Position numbers and translations under genes: made by a program. Under the pieces are notes generated by a model. It was given only the letters and a program-made list of their open reading frames with translations, had not been told where the DNA came from and ran no database searches. Of a DNA stretch of 64,000 nt, positions 44,936 through 55,482 are shown one piece after another; the stretch's first letter is position 1, and each line of letters opens with the position of its first letter. Origin of the DNA: Podocnemis expansa (lineage: Eukaryota; Chordata; Testudines; Podocnemididae); the NCBI GenBank assembly GCA_007922195.1, contig ML681971.1, positions 724,905 through 788,904 of the forward strand, written 5' to 3'.

Positions 44936-45440
44936 CCAGTAGATCATCTCACCCTCCTTAGAGTGATCAGGGTGTAAACAGTTTTTGCCACATGGCTCAC
45001 TCCTTGCTCATCTGCAGGAAGGGGTTTAGTTAGGCAGAAGCTGTTTTGAAATGCACTGAAAGGTGGCCAGCCAGAACTGTAAGGCAGCACAATCTACAGG
45101 AGTCACAAGGGCAAACATTTACACAGAGCACAGGAAACATGCTGTGAAACCAAACCAAACCAAATCCTTGTTCTCCAGCTGGTGTAAATATGTGTTATTC
45201 CACTGGGCTCAACAGCGTTCTGCAGATTTCACCAAAATGGGGGCATGAGTCACCCAGTCTAGGACCTTACATAGGCACTTGTTCAGGCTCAACCATGCTG
45301 AGGTGGCAGTGCTTTACATCCATTTTGCACACATGCAAGTGATGCTATAAGGTGCAAAGCAGTGAGGTTCACTAGGCCCTGGCTGGTTGATAGATGAGGG
45401 TGTTGGAGGCAAGTATATAACCTGCGTGATCTATACACAA
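44936..45440. other. Unassigned
   Basis: No feature recognised between the CR1 fragment and the coiled-coil frame. Confidence 0.3.
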
Positions 45441-45451
45441 AGGCAGAAGAG

Positions 45452-45724
45452 ATGAAGGTGATGTTTGAGGCGCGAGAGAGAAAGTGACAGAGTGAGGGGC
45501 AAGAGAGAGAAAGACAGTGTGCGGTGCAAGAGAGAGAACGACAACGTGAGGAACAGGTGAGAGAGAGACAGCACAAGGAACTCATGCTCCAGAAAAATCT
45601 TGAACACAAGGCCAAGGAAAGAGAGGCCAGGTTCCAGATGGCAGAGAAAAAGTATGAAGAGCAAGAGAAGCAGCGGAATCATGAGGAGAAGATAATCAAA
45701 CAGCTGAATGAATTACAGGATTTG
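45452..45724 (+). pseudogene. Coiled-coil reading frame with a donor-like end
   Basis: From the ATG at 45452 the frame reads MKVMFEARERK, stop (TGA at 45485), then continues in the same frame for over 75 codons of Glu/Arg/Gln/Lys heptad-like sequence (MQKN-type, EAKEREARFQMAEKKYEEQ style), ending at GATTTG|GTGAGT, a consensus splice donor. The charge pattern and length suggest a real long helix, not low-complexity noise, because codon use is varied. The single TGA may be a decayed CGA. It could be an exon of a host gene or, more likely here, a decayed transposon-encoded protein. I do not recognise it. Confidence 0.4.
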
Positions 45725-45759
45725 GTGAGTACCCCAGATACAACTTGTGTACAAGCTGT

Positions 45760-46890
45760 TCTACATATAAGCTGACCCCAGAAACCAGGGGGGGGACGAC
45801 CCCCCCCACAACACATGACCCACGTATAAGCCGAAGGTCAAAATCTGCTTCATTGTATCCTTCAATGCTAAGGATAAGAAGGACGGTGAAAGGATTTCAG
45901 CAAGTATATGTAGGCTGCAGGAGTCTCAAACCCCAAGAGCAACACAAAAGGGCATTATCTGGGAGGAGAGAAGGGGGGCTCTGCTCCTCTCAAGACAGCC
46001 TGATCCCAATGCACCTTCCCCCCATCACTCCCTTCATTAGCCCTTCTCTGCCCCATTCCCTTCCCACTGCCGGTCCTTCTCCACACCTTGCCCCACCCCC
46101 ACTTGCTATACCCTCTCTGTCCCCATAGCCCCTGCTAGCGCTTCTCTTTGTCTTGTCCCTTCCTGTCACTATTCCTGTTCGTCTCTGTCCCCCTCCATGC
46201 ACTTCATCCCTGTCTCTAGTCTGCCCCTCATCCCCAACCCCTCGCTAGCCCTTCTCCATCTCCTTTGCACAACCCTCACTAATCCATGCTTTGCTCCCTA
46301 TCTTTCCTCCCCTCACTGTCCAGTCTCTTCCCCCATTCCCTCACCTCTGCCTCCCATCCCTGCTCCTTCCTTTCATGCTGCCTCTGCTGGTCTCTGGCTG
46401 CTCCATGTCTTCCAACCTTGTCTCCATCACAGTCCCTTCTCTCCCTGCATTGCAACGCCTCACTGTCCCATCTCCCTTCCTGTACCACCCACCTGTGCTC
46501 CTGGCCACTTCCTTCCCCCTCTCCCTCCTCTTACTACCCCTCCCCTGCCCCCTTTCACCTCCTCCTCACTATTCCTGGTCTGCTTCCCATCCTCCATCGC
46601 TGTCCCTTCTCTGCTTGCCAGCTCTGTACCCCAACTTCTCTGCTCTCTACTGCCACCCCTTTTCTGCTCCCAATGCCTCATCCTAGCCATTTCCCCTCGT
46701 TGTCCCTTCCCTGCACCCCATCCTCCCACCCCATCGTCTCTGCTCCCCAAGGTCCTACTTCCTCCCCTTCTCTGCTCCCCATGCCCCATTCCTGGCCCTT
46801 TTCTTTCATTGTCCCCTCTCTGCTCCCAATGCCTCCACCCCTCCCCTTTTCTATATCCCCACCTTTCAAAGCTGCCTCCTGCCCCTCCCA
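45760..46890. repeat. Pyrimidine-rich degenerate minisatellite
   Basis: From about 45950 the + strand is almost entirely C and T, with recurring CTTCTCTGCTCCCCATGCCCCATTCCTG-like words of about 35 bases. The 300-, 228- and 131-codon Pro/Ser/Leu-rich frames on + and Gly/Arg-rich frames on minus are by-products. 45760-45840 holds a short GGGGGGGACGACCCCCCCC foldback. Confidence 0.75.
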
Positions 46891-47030
46891 AGTGGCAGGT
46901 TGTCCATTTAAAGAGGGGCCTCTGCAGTTTGGCACTGCTGAATGGGCACACTTACCAGCCCAGCTGGGATAACTATTTGGTGTTGGCGCCTGCCTGGTAT
47001 CTGCAGGGGCCCCAGGATAAAAATATCAGT
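46891..47030 (+). repeat. Dispersed repeat, copy 1 of 2
   Basis: CCATTTAAAGAGGGGCCTCTGCAGTTTGGCACTGCTG...CCCAGGATAAAAAT aligns in the same orientation with 52808-52945. Class unknown; it could be an LTR or transposon end. Confidence 0.7.
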
Positions 47031-47960
47031 GGGCTGGGTCCTGGGCCCACCTTTCACTGGGGATGGAGAAAGGTGAGAGAGTCTGAGGAGAAACCATAAG
47101 TGCCCCCAGAACCTACTGTAGAACATGTTCAAGCCTAAGGGTGCAGTTCTAGACCTTGTTCTCATCTCTGCTGCCATGTATTTTTGTGTGCAATGACAGC
47201 CCATGGGGGATGGAGGGGGACGACACTGTGGATATTTATTTCCACATCACAGATAAAGAGATTATATTACCATTGAACCAAGAACAGGTCCTAAGGGGAG
47301 GGACCACCACAGGATGCACCTCCTGGGATGATGAATTAACACTGACAAGTGCTTTTGAGGTCTGCCCATTCGCCAGTTTTAAAGCCGTTCACTGTGTGCT
47401 ACAACTTTTTTGTATAATGCTGCTTTCGTAATTAGACATGACATGCAGTGCTAAGTCAAATGCCCAAAGTCAATGTATATAATATCAATCAACACAGTGA
47501 CTTTATTAACTGATTATCAGCTGTGGTTGACAAGAACTGCTTCCCATAAGTAAGCTGACTGGATGGCATTACATTGCCATCCTTTACTTCCTTATTTCTC
47601 CTGCAACAGGCTTCCCATGGATCAATGGCCAGTCAGCTGACCCTATAGTTCCCTGTATTTTCCAGTTTATCCTTTTAAATTATTGGCAGGACTGTAGCTT
47701 TTTGTCAGGCCTCCAGGTCTTCCATGGTCCAAGATCTAAGTGCTGTGCTTGTTGACCTGTGCCTTCCACTCTAGCCTAGTATGGCCATGCTTGGCCAGAT
47801 GATGGGCACACTACAAGCCTAGATACACAAAGGCACACAATTGGGGAATAGAGGTGAGAGGCAGGGCAATACACCACAATGTGGCATTCCTTCTATGAAG
47901 ACCTCATTGCACCTTCTAGCTCTAGAGGGTGCAGGTGGCCAAATTCATGTTCTTCTTCGC
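47031..47960. other. Unassigned
   Basis: No protein domain or termini recognised. It may belong to the unknown repeat whose piece is at 46891-47030. Confidence 0.3.
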
Positions 47961-48445
47961 ATGGTCCCTCCACTTGTTGGTGTCATGTTCTGTGGTGCCT
48001 GAAATGAGAAATTTTTCAGTGATAGGAATACTGGGGCTGCGCATATGCTCAGGAGTCGCCAGCCATTGGCATTCTTTGCCGGGTGCATGTGTGGCCAAAG
48101 CTCTCCATTCCTTCTCAACCACGGGTTATGGATGGAGTGTCATCTTCATTTCACTGGTTTTTCCTTCTTAATTCTAATAATTATTCCTTTTTATCGCTGT
48201 TTTTCCTCATACTTACCCTTATTTTTTCCCCTCTGCCTATTAAGCAAAAAAAAATTTTTTTAATTGTCTTCCCCTTAAGACTTACCTCCATTTCCCCTCT
48301 TGTTGTCTTCAGCTCAAAAAAAAAAAAAAGAAAAAAAGAGAGAGAGAAGAGAAGGAAAGAGAGTGAAAACACAGGAAATAAAAACATCAATTAACATCTC
48401 TGTTGACAGGACAGACCTATCACCAACTCTCTGAAATGATGGTTA

Positions 48446-49093
48446 ATGACATTTCAGTGCCTAACTGACTATCATGGAATGCCAGGATCTCCCAGTTTCA
48501 AGCATTGTTCAAAATGCAGAGACACCATGCCTGCCTTGGGTGGTCACTCTGCTTGCGTTAGATGTCTTGGAGAACCTCATGTACCCTCAAAATGTATTCA
48601 CTGTAAAAGCCTGAGTACAAGCGCAGGGAAGGATAGAGAATTACGTTTGAAGAACTCGCTCAGACCAGCCTCTGACCCAGGGCCAAGCAAACAACCCTCT
48701 GAGTTTTCTGAAAACAGATATTCATGCTCGCCAAAAGCCTCTCACTTGAGTAAAAAGAGCAGATCTTTGTTGCCTCCTCTGCATGCCAATGAGGCATGCA
48801 GACCTCATCCAAAATTTTTACCAAAGATTGTCTCCTTTCATATCAATGAACCAATCATCTTACCTATTTTCTACCCAAAACCACATGGCTCAGCAGAAGA
48901 GGTGATGCTTCAAACACTGGGCATTAGATGTGCATTGGCATTTTATCTAGAAAGAACAAAGCAATTCAGAACATCAAGGAAGCTTTTCCTATCCATAGCA
49001 CCATATTTAATGGAGGCAATCAGTATCATCCCAAAGGATATCCAACTAGATTTCTTCGTGCATATAACTATGCTATTGTCAAAGAAACATTAA
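48446..49093 (+). pseudogene. In-frame fusion: DIRS gag zinc finger to tyrosine recombinase
   Basis: The 215-codon frame starts with a start codon at 48446. Residues about 20-52 hold a Cys/His cluster (FKHCSKCRDTMPALGGH, SACVRCLGEPHVPSKCIHC), the nucleic-acid-binding N-terminal part of DIRS ORF1. From about residue 125 (FHINEPIILPIFYP, GIRCALAFYLERTKQFR) it matches the C-terminal half of the DIRS tyrosine recombinase. The missing middle would have held the rest of gag, reverse transcriptase, RNase H and the recombinase N-terminal part. The frame breaks after LSKKH, and the recombinase end continues in another frame. Confidence 0.75.
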
Positions 49094-49300
49094 TTTCTCA
49101 TATGGGATTAAAGCTCATTCAACCAGATTAATTTCTACATCTTTGGCTTTCCTCAAAAACGTGCCACTCCGAGAAATATGCAGAGCAGCCATGTGGTCTT
49201 TGCCTCTTACTTTTGTCAAACATTATGCTATAGATCAGTTGTCCCTGAAGAATCCCTTCAGACTTTCTGTACGATGTGCAAGCAAATGACTTTACACCTT
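49094..49300 (+). pseudogene. DIRS tyrosine recombinase C-terminal end, frameshifted
   Basis: In a frame different from the fusion, sequence reads IKAHSTRLISTS, then SLAFLKNVPLREICRAAMWS and FVKHYAIDQL, the typical last helices of the DIRS recombinase including the H-Y region where the catalytic Tyr lies. A stop follows at LSVRCASK. The frame change near 49085-49110 breaks the protein. Confidence 0.7.
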
Positions 49301-49344
49301 CAAAGTCCCTCTGCCTGGAGGACATTGCTCTGTAGTCACCAACA

Positions 49345-49440
49345 AGTGGAGCACCCACAGGGACCACTCAAAGAAGAAGAAGGGGTTACTCACCTTGTGC
49401 ATTAACTCGATTTCTTTGAGATATGGTCCCCGGAGGTGCT
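49345..49440. repeat. Internal hairpin of the DIRS element
   Basis: GTGGAGCACCCACAGGGACCACTCAAAGAAG and TTTCTTTGAGATATGGTCCCCGGAGGTGCTCCAT are inverted arms around GGGGTTACTCACCTTGTGCATTAAC. It lies just after the recombinase, the place of the internal complementary region used in DIRS circle formation. Confidence 0.7.
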
Positions 49441-49639
49441 CCATGACCAGCCCTCCTCCCGTCCACGTCAGAGTTGTCTCTTTCTAAGCAGGTTGGTTTT
49501 GGCCATACATGAACCTGCTGAAGAACACCAATGACTGGTGACTCCCAGGTACATGCATGGCTCCACTACACCTATAGCTGAAAAATCTCGGGTTCCGGAC
49601 ACTGTAGCACGCAACACCGATGAGTGGAGGCACATGCAC

Positions 49640-50283
49640 CAGCCCACCTCACTTATCCACTCAAACCTGCCCATAACCCTCACTTCAATGACTGCTGCCC
49701 CAGCCATAGGTCCATCTTAGCTCCCCCCAGATCAGCCAGTGACCTCTCTGTCTGTCTTCCTCCAGCATGTTCACCTTACAATTGGTCAAATACCCAGCAG
49801 CAACTCATTTATTTGCCTCTGTAATGACAACAATGACTAAAACAATGGTTCATCACATTGAACTGGATTTTGTGTTGCCTGGACGATTGACACAGAAGCT
49901 TTCTCCCAAGAACCAGAGCATAAATATATAAGATTGTGTTCAAATAATTATCCATTTAATTTCATTTGTTAATGTATTCTTTACCTTAATTTTATTAGCC
50001 TATTATTTGTTATTTTAATAAAATCTCTAAACGATATATATTTGGTCACTGACTATGCCTGTTGCACATCCTGGCAGGATCCTTGAAAAACTTCTGTAGC
50101 CCAATTCAGGGACTAAGCACTTCATTGACTTCATTCTGCTTAAATCCATTGGTGAGCCTTTAACCTTAATCCAAATAATCAACAATGAGGCAAAGTGAGA
50201 AATTCTTTGATTTGCTACAACTTTCCAAATAAACGTAGCTTTAAAACTTTGACTTGTGGTAGAGTTTTGGACAAGTTGTAGGG
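49640..50283. other. Unassigned AT-rich sequence
   Basis: No domain or terminal repeat recognised. Confidence 0.35.
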
Positions 50284-50794
50284 CAGGGGGTGGCAACCTT
50301 TGCCAGCTCCTGTGCCAGCCCTGCCCTCTGCACCCTCAGCAGATGATTGGGGGGGGGGCAAAAGGGGCAGGGCCAGGCATCCATGGGCCCCGCACTGTCC
50401 TGCTGTGAGCAAGGCAGCGAGGGGCCCTAATTGCTGCCCCCACCCCCACGGCTGCGCTGTCCCCCCCCCCCACTGCTTTTTGGCACAGAGCAGAAGTCAG
50501 GCAGGGGGCTGGGGGGCTGGGGTGAAACGCAGAGCCGGCTGGCAGGGCGTCTCTCGCCCCCTCCCCTGGGCTAGCTGTTCCACCCTGGGGGTGGGGGGGG
50601 GGCTAGCCCAAAGGCAGTGCAGCAGAGAGGAGCCCAGCCCCCCCCCCCCAGACTGTCCCACTTCACCCACCCCAGGGTCACAGGACAAACAGTAGTGTGG
50701 GACTGGCCTGCAACCACCTCACCCCCCCCCCAGTGCGGGGGGGGGTGCATGGCCCCGCACATGCCAATTGGCCCCAGGCCTTGCAAACCCCCTG
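50284..50794. mobile_element. hAT-like GC-rich element, tentative
   Basis: Starts CAGGGGGTGGCAACCTTTGCC and ends CTTGCAAACCCCCTG, loosely inverted. No matching 8-bp flanks were found (TTGTAGGG against CCCTTAAA). The interior is dominated by C and G runs that are likely to be length-unstable. Confidence 0.4.
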
Positions 50795-50973
50795 CCCTTA
50801 AATGAACAGAACATGGAAACATTGGGGCTCAGTCTGCAAATGTCAGCCTGCGGCATCAGATTCACCACTGACAGTGGCCTGGTGCCTGCCTCATGCCCAG
50901 CATAGCTGGCCACTATGCTGGCTTAAGCAACACATGAAAGGCGTGCTAATTATATCACAGCAGGTTGCAGAAC

Positions 50974-51021
<48 letters not shown>

Positions 51022-51031
51022 NNNNNNNNNN

Positions 51032-51086
<55 letters not shown>

Positions 51087-51090
51087 CGCG
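50974..51090. repeat. (TG)n microsatellite spanning an assembly gap
   Basis: A pure TG run on both sides of ten N (51022-51031), ending in (CG)n GTGCGC. The gap is a collapse of the repeat, so the true length is unknown. Confidence 0.95.
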
Positions 51091-51109
51091 TGCGCTTGCT
51101 AGTCTTACA

Positions 51110-52800
51110 TTTACAATAAATGTGCCATATTGCCTTGGTCCCCTCAATAAGCGCCTGATAGTCTTTTCTTTTTAAGTACAACAAATCCAGACTGTCTAAA
51201 GAGATGGTTTCTGCATTTTTGATTGCTATCTGGAAGGCTGTGACACTACACAGGTGGCTGAGTAGATTTTTGACCCTTTCCTACCCAAACCATTGCGGGA
51301 GTGTTTTGTTGCGTGCTGTAAATGCTGCCTTTATGCAATTCACAGCTTGTGTAGGGCAACAGAAGGCTGGCCACCTTGCTGTTTGCCTTTCAGCCTGACT
51401 AAACAGCTAGCTGTTAAATGAGAAAGGAGCCAGCAGGGGGCATGGGACGAGACTGCTTAGGCCATAATCAAAGCAGGGCAATGTGGGTTTGACTACCCTA
51501 TGCTAAAGTGAGCGCACAACTGATTGAAAATGAAAAAGTAGCCTTTTTTTGGTGCACTGTCACAGGGCGGACAGGTCTAGTGGGTGGTCCTGCAGCGGGT
51601 CTGCCCTGGAGCCAGTGCTAGTCATTATTTTAATTAATGACGTGAGTAATGGATCGGAACATGCACTGCTGGCAACGTGTGACTGACATCAACCTGGTGT
51701 AGGCACTAACCCACCCCAACACATGCTCTCTCATTACATGGTCTGGCTTGGTTGATGGCGCCACATTCAGCATGCTGGCAGCTGAGAAGCCCATGCTTAG
51801 CTTCCTAAGTCTCCTTGCCCAGGACACCACCCCCCCCCAGTGTGGCATCCAAGTCCCTTTTGTGAATCTACTCCAAAATGCCTTGGGAAAGTCTGTAGAC
51901 GTGACTCCTTACACTACAGTTGTTGGGTATTTCATTCAATTGCCTCGTGGTCGGTTGGCACAATAAGGCAGTAATTCGTTCGATAATATTATGGGAGGGG
52001 CTGGCAGTACTAGCATATAGGGATTCATTAGTGTTATAGGGGCCTAGGCAAAAACAGGCTGCGTCAGCTCTTGGTGCTGGAGCACTGACTGAGATGAATT
52101 AGAAGAAGCTGTGCATAGAGTGGGCCAATGAGACGCTACCAGGCTCAATGGCCAGTTACTATATGGGCTCACGCTATGCCAGTGTAGCGTGCGCAAACAG
52201 GTACAACAGCTACAACAGGAAGATGCACCTCCCTTGACTGCTGGTGACTACAACGCGGATTCTTGGGGCTCTTACCCTGAACTGTGTATGATAGCTGGTG
52301 ATGCATGCGGCTCCCCCTCAAAAGGAAGACTGGTGACATCTACGAGTGCTTTTTGGGTGCAGGCAGAAGCCTGGCACAAACCCTGTATTGCAGTAGCACA
52401 AACAGGCTGCTGGACATTGTGAGGACTGGAGTGCTTGAGGACAAGCCCATGGAAAGGGAGATGTGACAGCAGCATGGCTGTGCCCTGAAGCTGGTGCGTG
52501 GGGATCCGTGAGCCAGCATCCTCTGTAGCAAATGGGTTGCTACATAGCTTCATACCTGGCTTTGCCCCTAGGTATGCGAGCTAGAGCCGCTTGTAGGTTC
52601 ACAAGGAAGTGAAGGTGGGGGGTAGCATAGATATGAGTCAAGTTCATAAGCCATGCCAGCTGCTACAATGATGCGAGGTAGTCATAACTGCTCTTAGCAA
52701 GCCAGCTAAACTGTGTTTAGAGGCCCCTTATGTCACCAGCGCAGCCCAGCCTGGCTGTGGTGTGTCTGATGGTGACATTGTGAAATAATAGCTCTAGGAA
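51110..52800. other. Unassigned 1.7 kb of higher complexity
   Basis: From about 51540 to 52600 the sequence is evenly composed and holds words such as GACGTGAGTAATGGATCGGAAC and short frames (72-93 codons), but no domain that I can name. It may be an ancient transposon whose end is the dispersed repeat at 52808. Confidence 0.3.
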
Positions 52801-52807
52801 GCCAGCC

Positions 52808-52945
52808 AGGTAGAAGGGTGCCCATTTAAAGAGGGGCCTTTGCAGTTTAGTGCTGTTGCACAGGCACATTTACCAGCTGGCCCAGGTAACCATTTGGTGA
52901 CAGCTCCTACCCTGATCTTCAAGAACCCCAGGATAAAAATGGCTT
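52808..52945 (+). repeat. Dispersed repeat, copy 2 of 2
   Basis: CCATTTAAAGAGGGGCCTTTGCAGTTTAGTGCTGTTG...CCCCAGGATAAAAATGG is a direct copy of 46891-47030. Confidence 0.7.
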
Positions 52946-53655
52946 TGCCTGGCATCCATCGCCAAGCCTACACATACTTACTTAGTGACTGTCTTGGTGG
53001 CTATGATCGCATGCGCCCAAAAACAACCCTTCTCACAGCACTGGGCAGCCAAGTTGCCTGTAACCATCCATTCAGCAGCCCAACATATGGAAGGCTTGGC
53101 TTCTAGGTGAAAGCATCTAGACTGTCCTTTTGCCCGCCCCCCCCCCACCACCACCACAAGCTACGCCAGTTCTTCTGGGATGTTGTCTGGATTAGGAGAA
53201 CTATTGATTATATTATTTAATATCAATGTTTCAATCTTACAATAATTTATATGAGATATGGCATGTCACATGCCAACAGAAAGGACACAATTCACTAAGT
53301 ATGATGATATTGTTTGTGTATGTGCCCTATTTGTATTGGAAATTATGGATATGTTTGTGCCTGTTTCAGTTTGTGCTGTGTTTCTTGGCAACACATCATC
53401 CAGTATAGCTTGCAGCAGCAGCCAGTTTAGCAGCCCATAGAGAAAACTAACAGGTACAATGGGCCCAGAGAGAGACTTGATGAAACACCGGAACTTACTC
53501 ATGTGATTCTGGACCCCATCTTATTCCTGTAAATTTCCACAAGCAGCATGGCAAGGGACATAAAAGATACCTTACCACTTCCATTTTGTCTTTCGGTCTT
53601 CACATACCACTAGCTCTCTTCATCTACAGCTGAAGCTGTGAAACAAAGATCCATC
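52946..53655. other. Unassigned
   Basis: A C-run with CACCACCACCAC at about 53140-53157. No supported gene or element. Confidence 0.3.
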
Positions 53656-53661
53656 CAAGTT

Positions 53662-54573
53662 CCAAAGGGGCAGCCATGTTAGTCTCATTCAGCAAAACAA
53701 TCAAAGCGTCCTGTGCAGAGGTGGGTTTTGGGATAAGTGAAGCAGGTGCTCACCTAGGGCTCCAAGCTGTAAGGGGGGGGGACGTATTAGTCACCTGCTT
53801 CACTTACCCTACTACTCGGGGGGGGGGGGGAGTAGGGGACCATGGACTGCCAGGGCCAGAAGCTGTGGCCCCCACCCTGGCCACCCAGTGTCTCTGCAGA
53901 GGGGTGGAACAGCGCTCCCCTCCTACCGGCAGCTGGCTACGCCTCCCCAGGGCAACATGCTGCAGCTTGCCAGGAGTGGGGCCCCCTGGAGTGGCCCACT
54001 CTCAAGAGTTCGGGCCACTTCACCCCCCAGGCCACCTCAGACATGAATGGGCCCAATCCAGGGCCTGGGGGTGCAGCAGCCTCTATTCAGTCCTGGCGTG
54101 GCCGGGGCAAAGCGGCTTGAGTGCTGCACAGCAGGCTGCTCCAGGGCCCCCCCGGCAAGCTGCAGCTCCACGTCCCCCTGCTCTCCCCCATGGGAGTTGG
54201 GTCTGTGGGGGGACAGTTAGGGTGGCAGTGAGGAACCTGGGCCCCACTGAGGGCAGCATTGGGTGCCTGGGGCTCAACAGAGGGCAGCATTGGGGATATA
54301 TAGGGGACCCCCCCATAAAGGGCCCTCACCTAAGGCCCCCAGTTGCCTAAGGCTTCATCTGGTCCTGTGGCACTTAAAGACTAACAAATTTATTTATTGC
54401 ATGAGCTTTCATGGGAGAAAACTCCCACTTCGTCAGATGCTTTGAAGATGGGGAACTTAAGAGCTCCCATTCTGTAAGTGCCCGTGTCTGATGAAGTGGG
54501 ATTTTCTTCCATGAAAGCACATGTGATAAATGAATTTGTTAGTCTTTAAGTGCCACAAGATCCACCCAGCTAA
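53662..54573. mobile_element. Foldback element split by a hAT
   Basis: The left outer end CCAAAGGGGCAGCCATGTTAGTCT lies at 53662-53715, and the rest from GGCACTTAAAGACTAAC at 54369 to GTTAGTCTTTAAGTGCCACAAGATCC near 54563. It carries loop words GATGCTTTGAAGATGGGGAACTTAAGAGCTCCCATTCTGTAAG, so this subfamily has a longer loop. Confidence 0.85.
53716..54361. mobile_element. 646-bp hAT-type element (CAGAGGTGGG...CATCTG)
   Basis: The perfect 8-bp duplication GTCCTGTG lies at 53708-53715 and 54362-54369, exactly within the foldback arm (…AGTCCTGTGGCAC…). The ends are CAGAGGTGGGTTTTGGG and AAGGCTTCATCTG. It has an internal G run (53820-53830) and a GC-rich interior. The 224-codon frame across it starts in the foldback and is not a gene. 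Confidence 0.88.
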
Positions 54574-54635
54574 TGGATGTACACCAGGGGCGCGCTACAA
54601 GCCTGAAAACAGCACAATTCTGCTGACACTCTCAT

Positions 54636-55482
54636 CTATATGGACTTTTACATCATTTGTATGTATGTGATTACTTTAACCCTTCAACAGTTTGTTTCTG
54701 TATAGTTTGTTTCTTTCCTTGTATAATAAACCTTTAGTTTTAGTTACTAAAGAATTGGCTGACAGCGTGGTAATTTGGGTTAGATCCAAACTTATATTGA
54801 TCTAGTAACGTGAGTGATCCTTTGGGGCCAGGAGAACACTTTTGGTTAAAACCATGGAGTTTTAAATAATTTCTCGCTTTACTTGACCCAGTGGTGGTCT
54901 CTGGGGAGCAGAGGCTGAAATGCAGTAAAGAGGGCTGTTTATATTTTGTTTTGGCTTTTTGATGTCCCACGTGCAGAATCAGAAGTACTATCTGTAGCTG
55001 GTCAGGAAATTTGACTTCCGTATCACCCACCAGTGCTGGAAGAATTTACTCTCCTTTTGCAGCCTGCCCCGAGTTGACCTTGGCATTTTCATGGGGCTAC
55101 CATAGGCATGAATGGCTCACACCTTCCATTGTCATCAATCATGAGCAGGCTAGACTCTGCTGATGGGTTTTCCCTGTAGCTTTTTTCACCCAGATGTTTT
55201 GCAACTGTTCACTTAGCACTTTTCTCTGTCTGCAAGTGGGCACAAGAGTGGGAGGCAGGTGACACAAAGCTGTCCAGATAGGAAGCTTGATGGCTGTTAC
55301 CTCCCAAAAGGATAAGCCACATTATCAGATCAATAGACGTTTGGATCTTACCCAAAATATCACACTGCCAGCCAATTCTTTAGTTATTAAAACTAAAGGT
55401 TTATAACAAAAAGAAAGAAACAAACTGCTAAATGACTGAAGTAATCACATACATACAAATGATTTGAAAGTCCATATATATC
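54636..55482. repeat. 850-bp inverted-repeat structure
   Basis: Arms of about 170 bases (54636-54815 and 55310-55482) are imperfect reverse complements; shared words include ACCTTTAGTTTTAGTTACTAAAGAATTGGCTG and CATTTGTATGTATGTGATTAC. The 495-base spacer has no recognised gene. It may be two LTR-like pieces in opposite orientation or a long-terminal-repeat MITE. An AATAAACC word lies in the arm (54725). Confidence 0.75.

Larger units (their letters stand above)
47965..49632 (+). mobile_element. Compact DIRS retrotransposon with inverted terminal repeats
   Basis: The left terminal repeat (about 47965-48098) and right one (about 49497-49632) are inverted and roughly 135 bases each; shared words include GAAATTTTTCAG and TGGCCAAA/TTTGGCCA. 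Between them lie a zinc-finger gag start, an in-frame recombinase end, and an internal hairpin. Reverse transcriptase and RNase H are absent. At about 1.7 kb, against several kb for autonomous DIRS elements, it is a deletion derivative. Inverted repeats plus a tyrosine recombinase are hallmarks of the DIRS order. Confidence 0.85.

Noticed and set aside
46197..47099. 300-codon Pro/Ser/Leu-rich frame
   Set aside because: Lies in a polypyrimidine tract that lacks A and G, so stops are rare. Two other plus-strand frames are also open. No domain.
50284..50794. hAT element with target duplication
   Set aside because: The ends are only loosely inverted, and the flanking 8 bases do not match, so I kept it as a tentative feature without the duplication claim.
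53676..54350. 224-codon frame
   Set aside because: Starts in a foldback arm and runs through a TSD-flanked hAT; no conserved domain.
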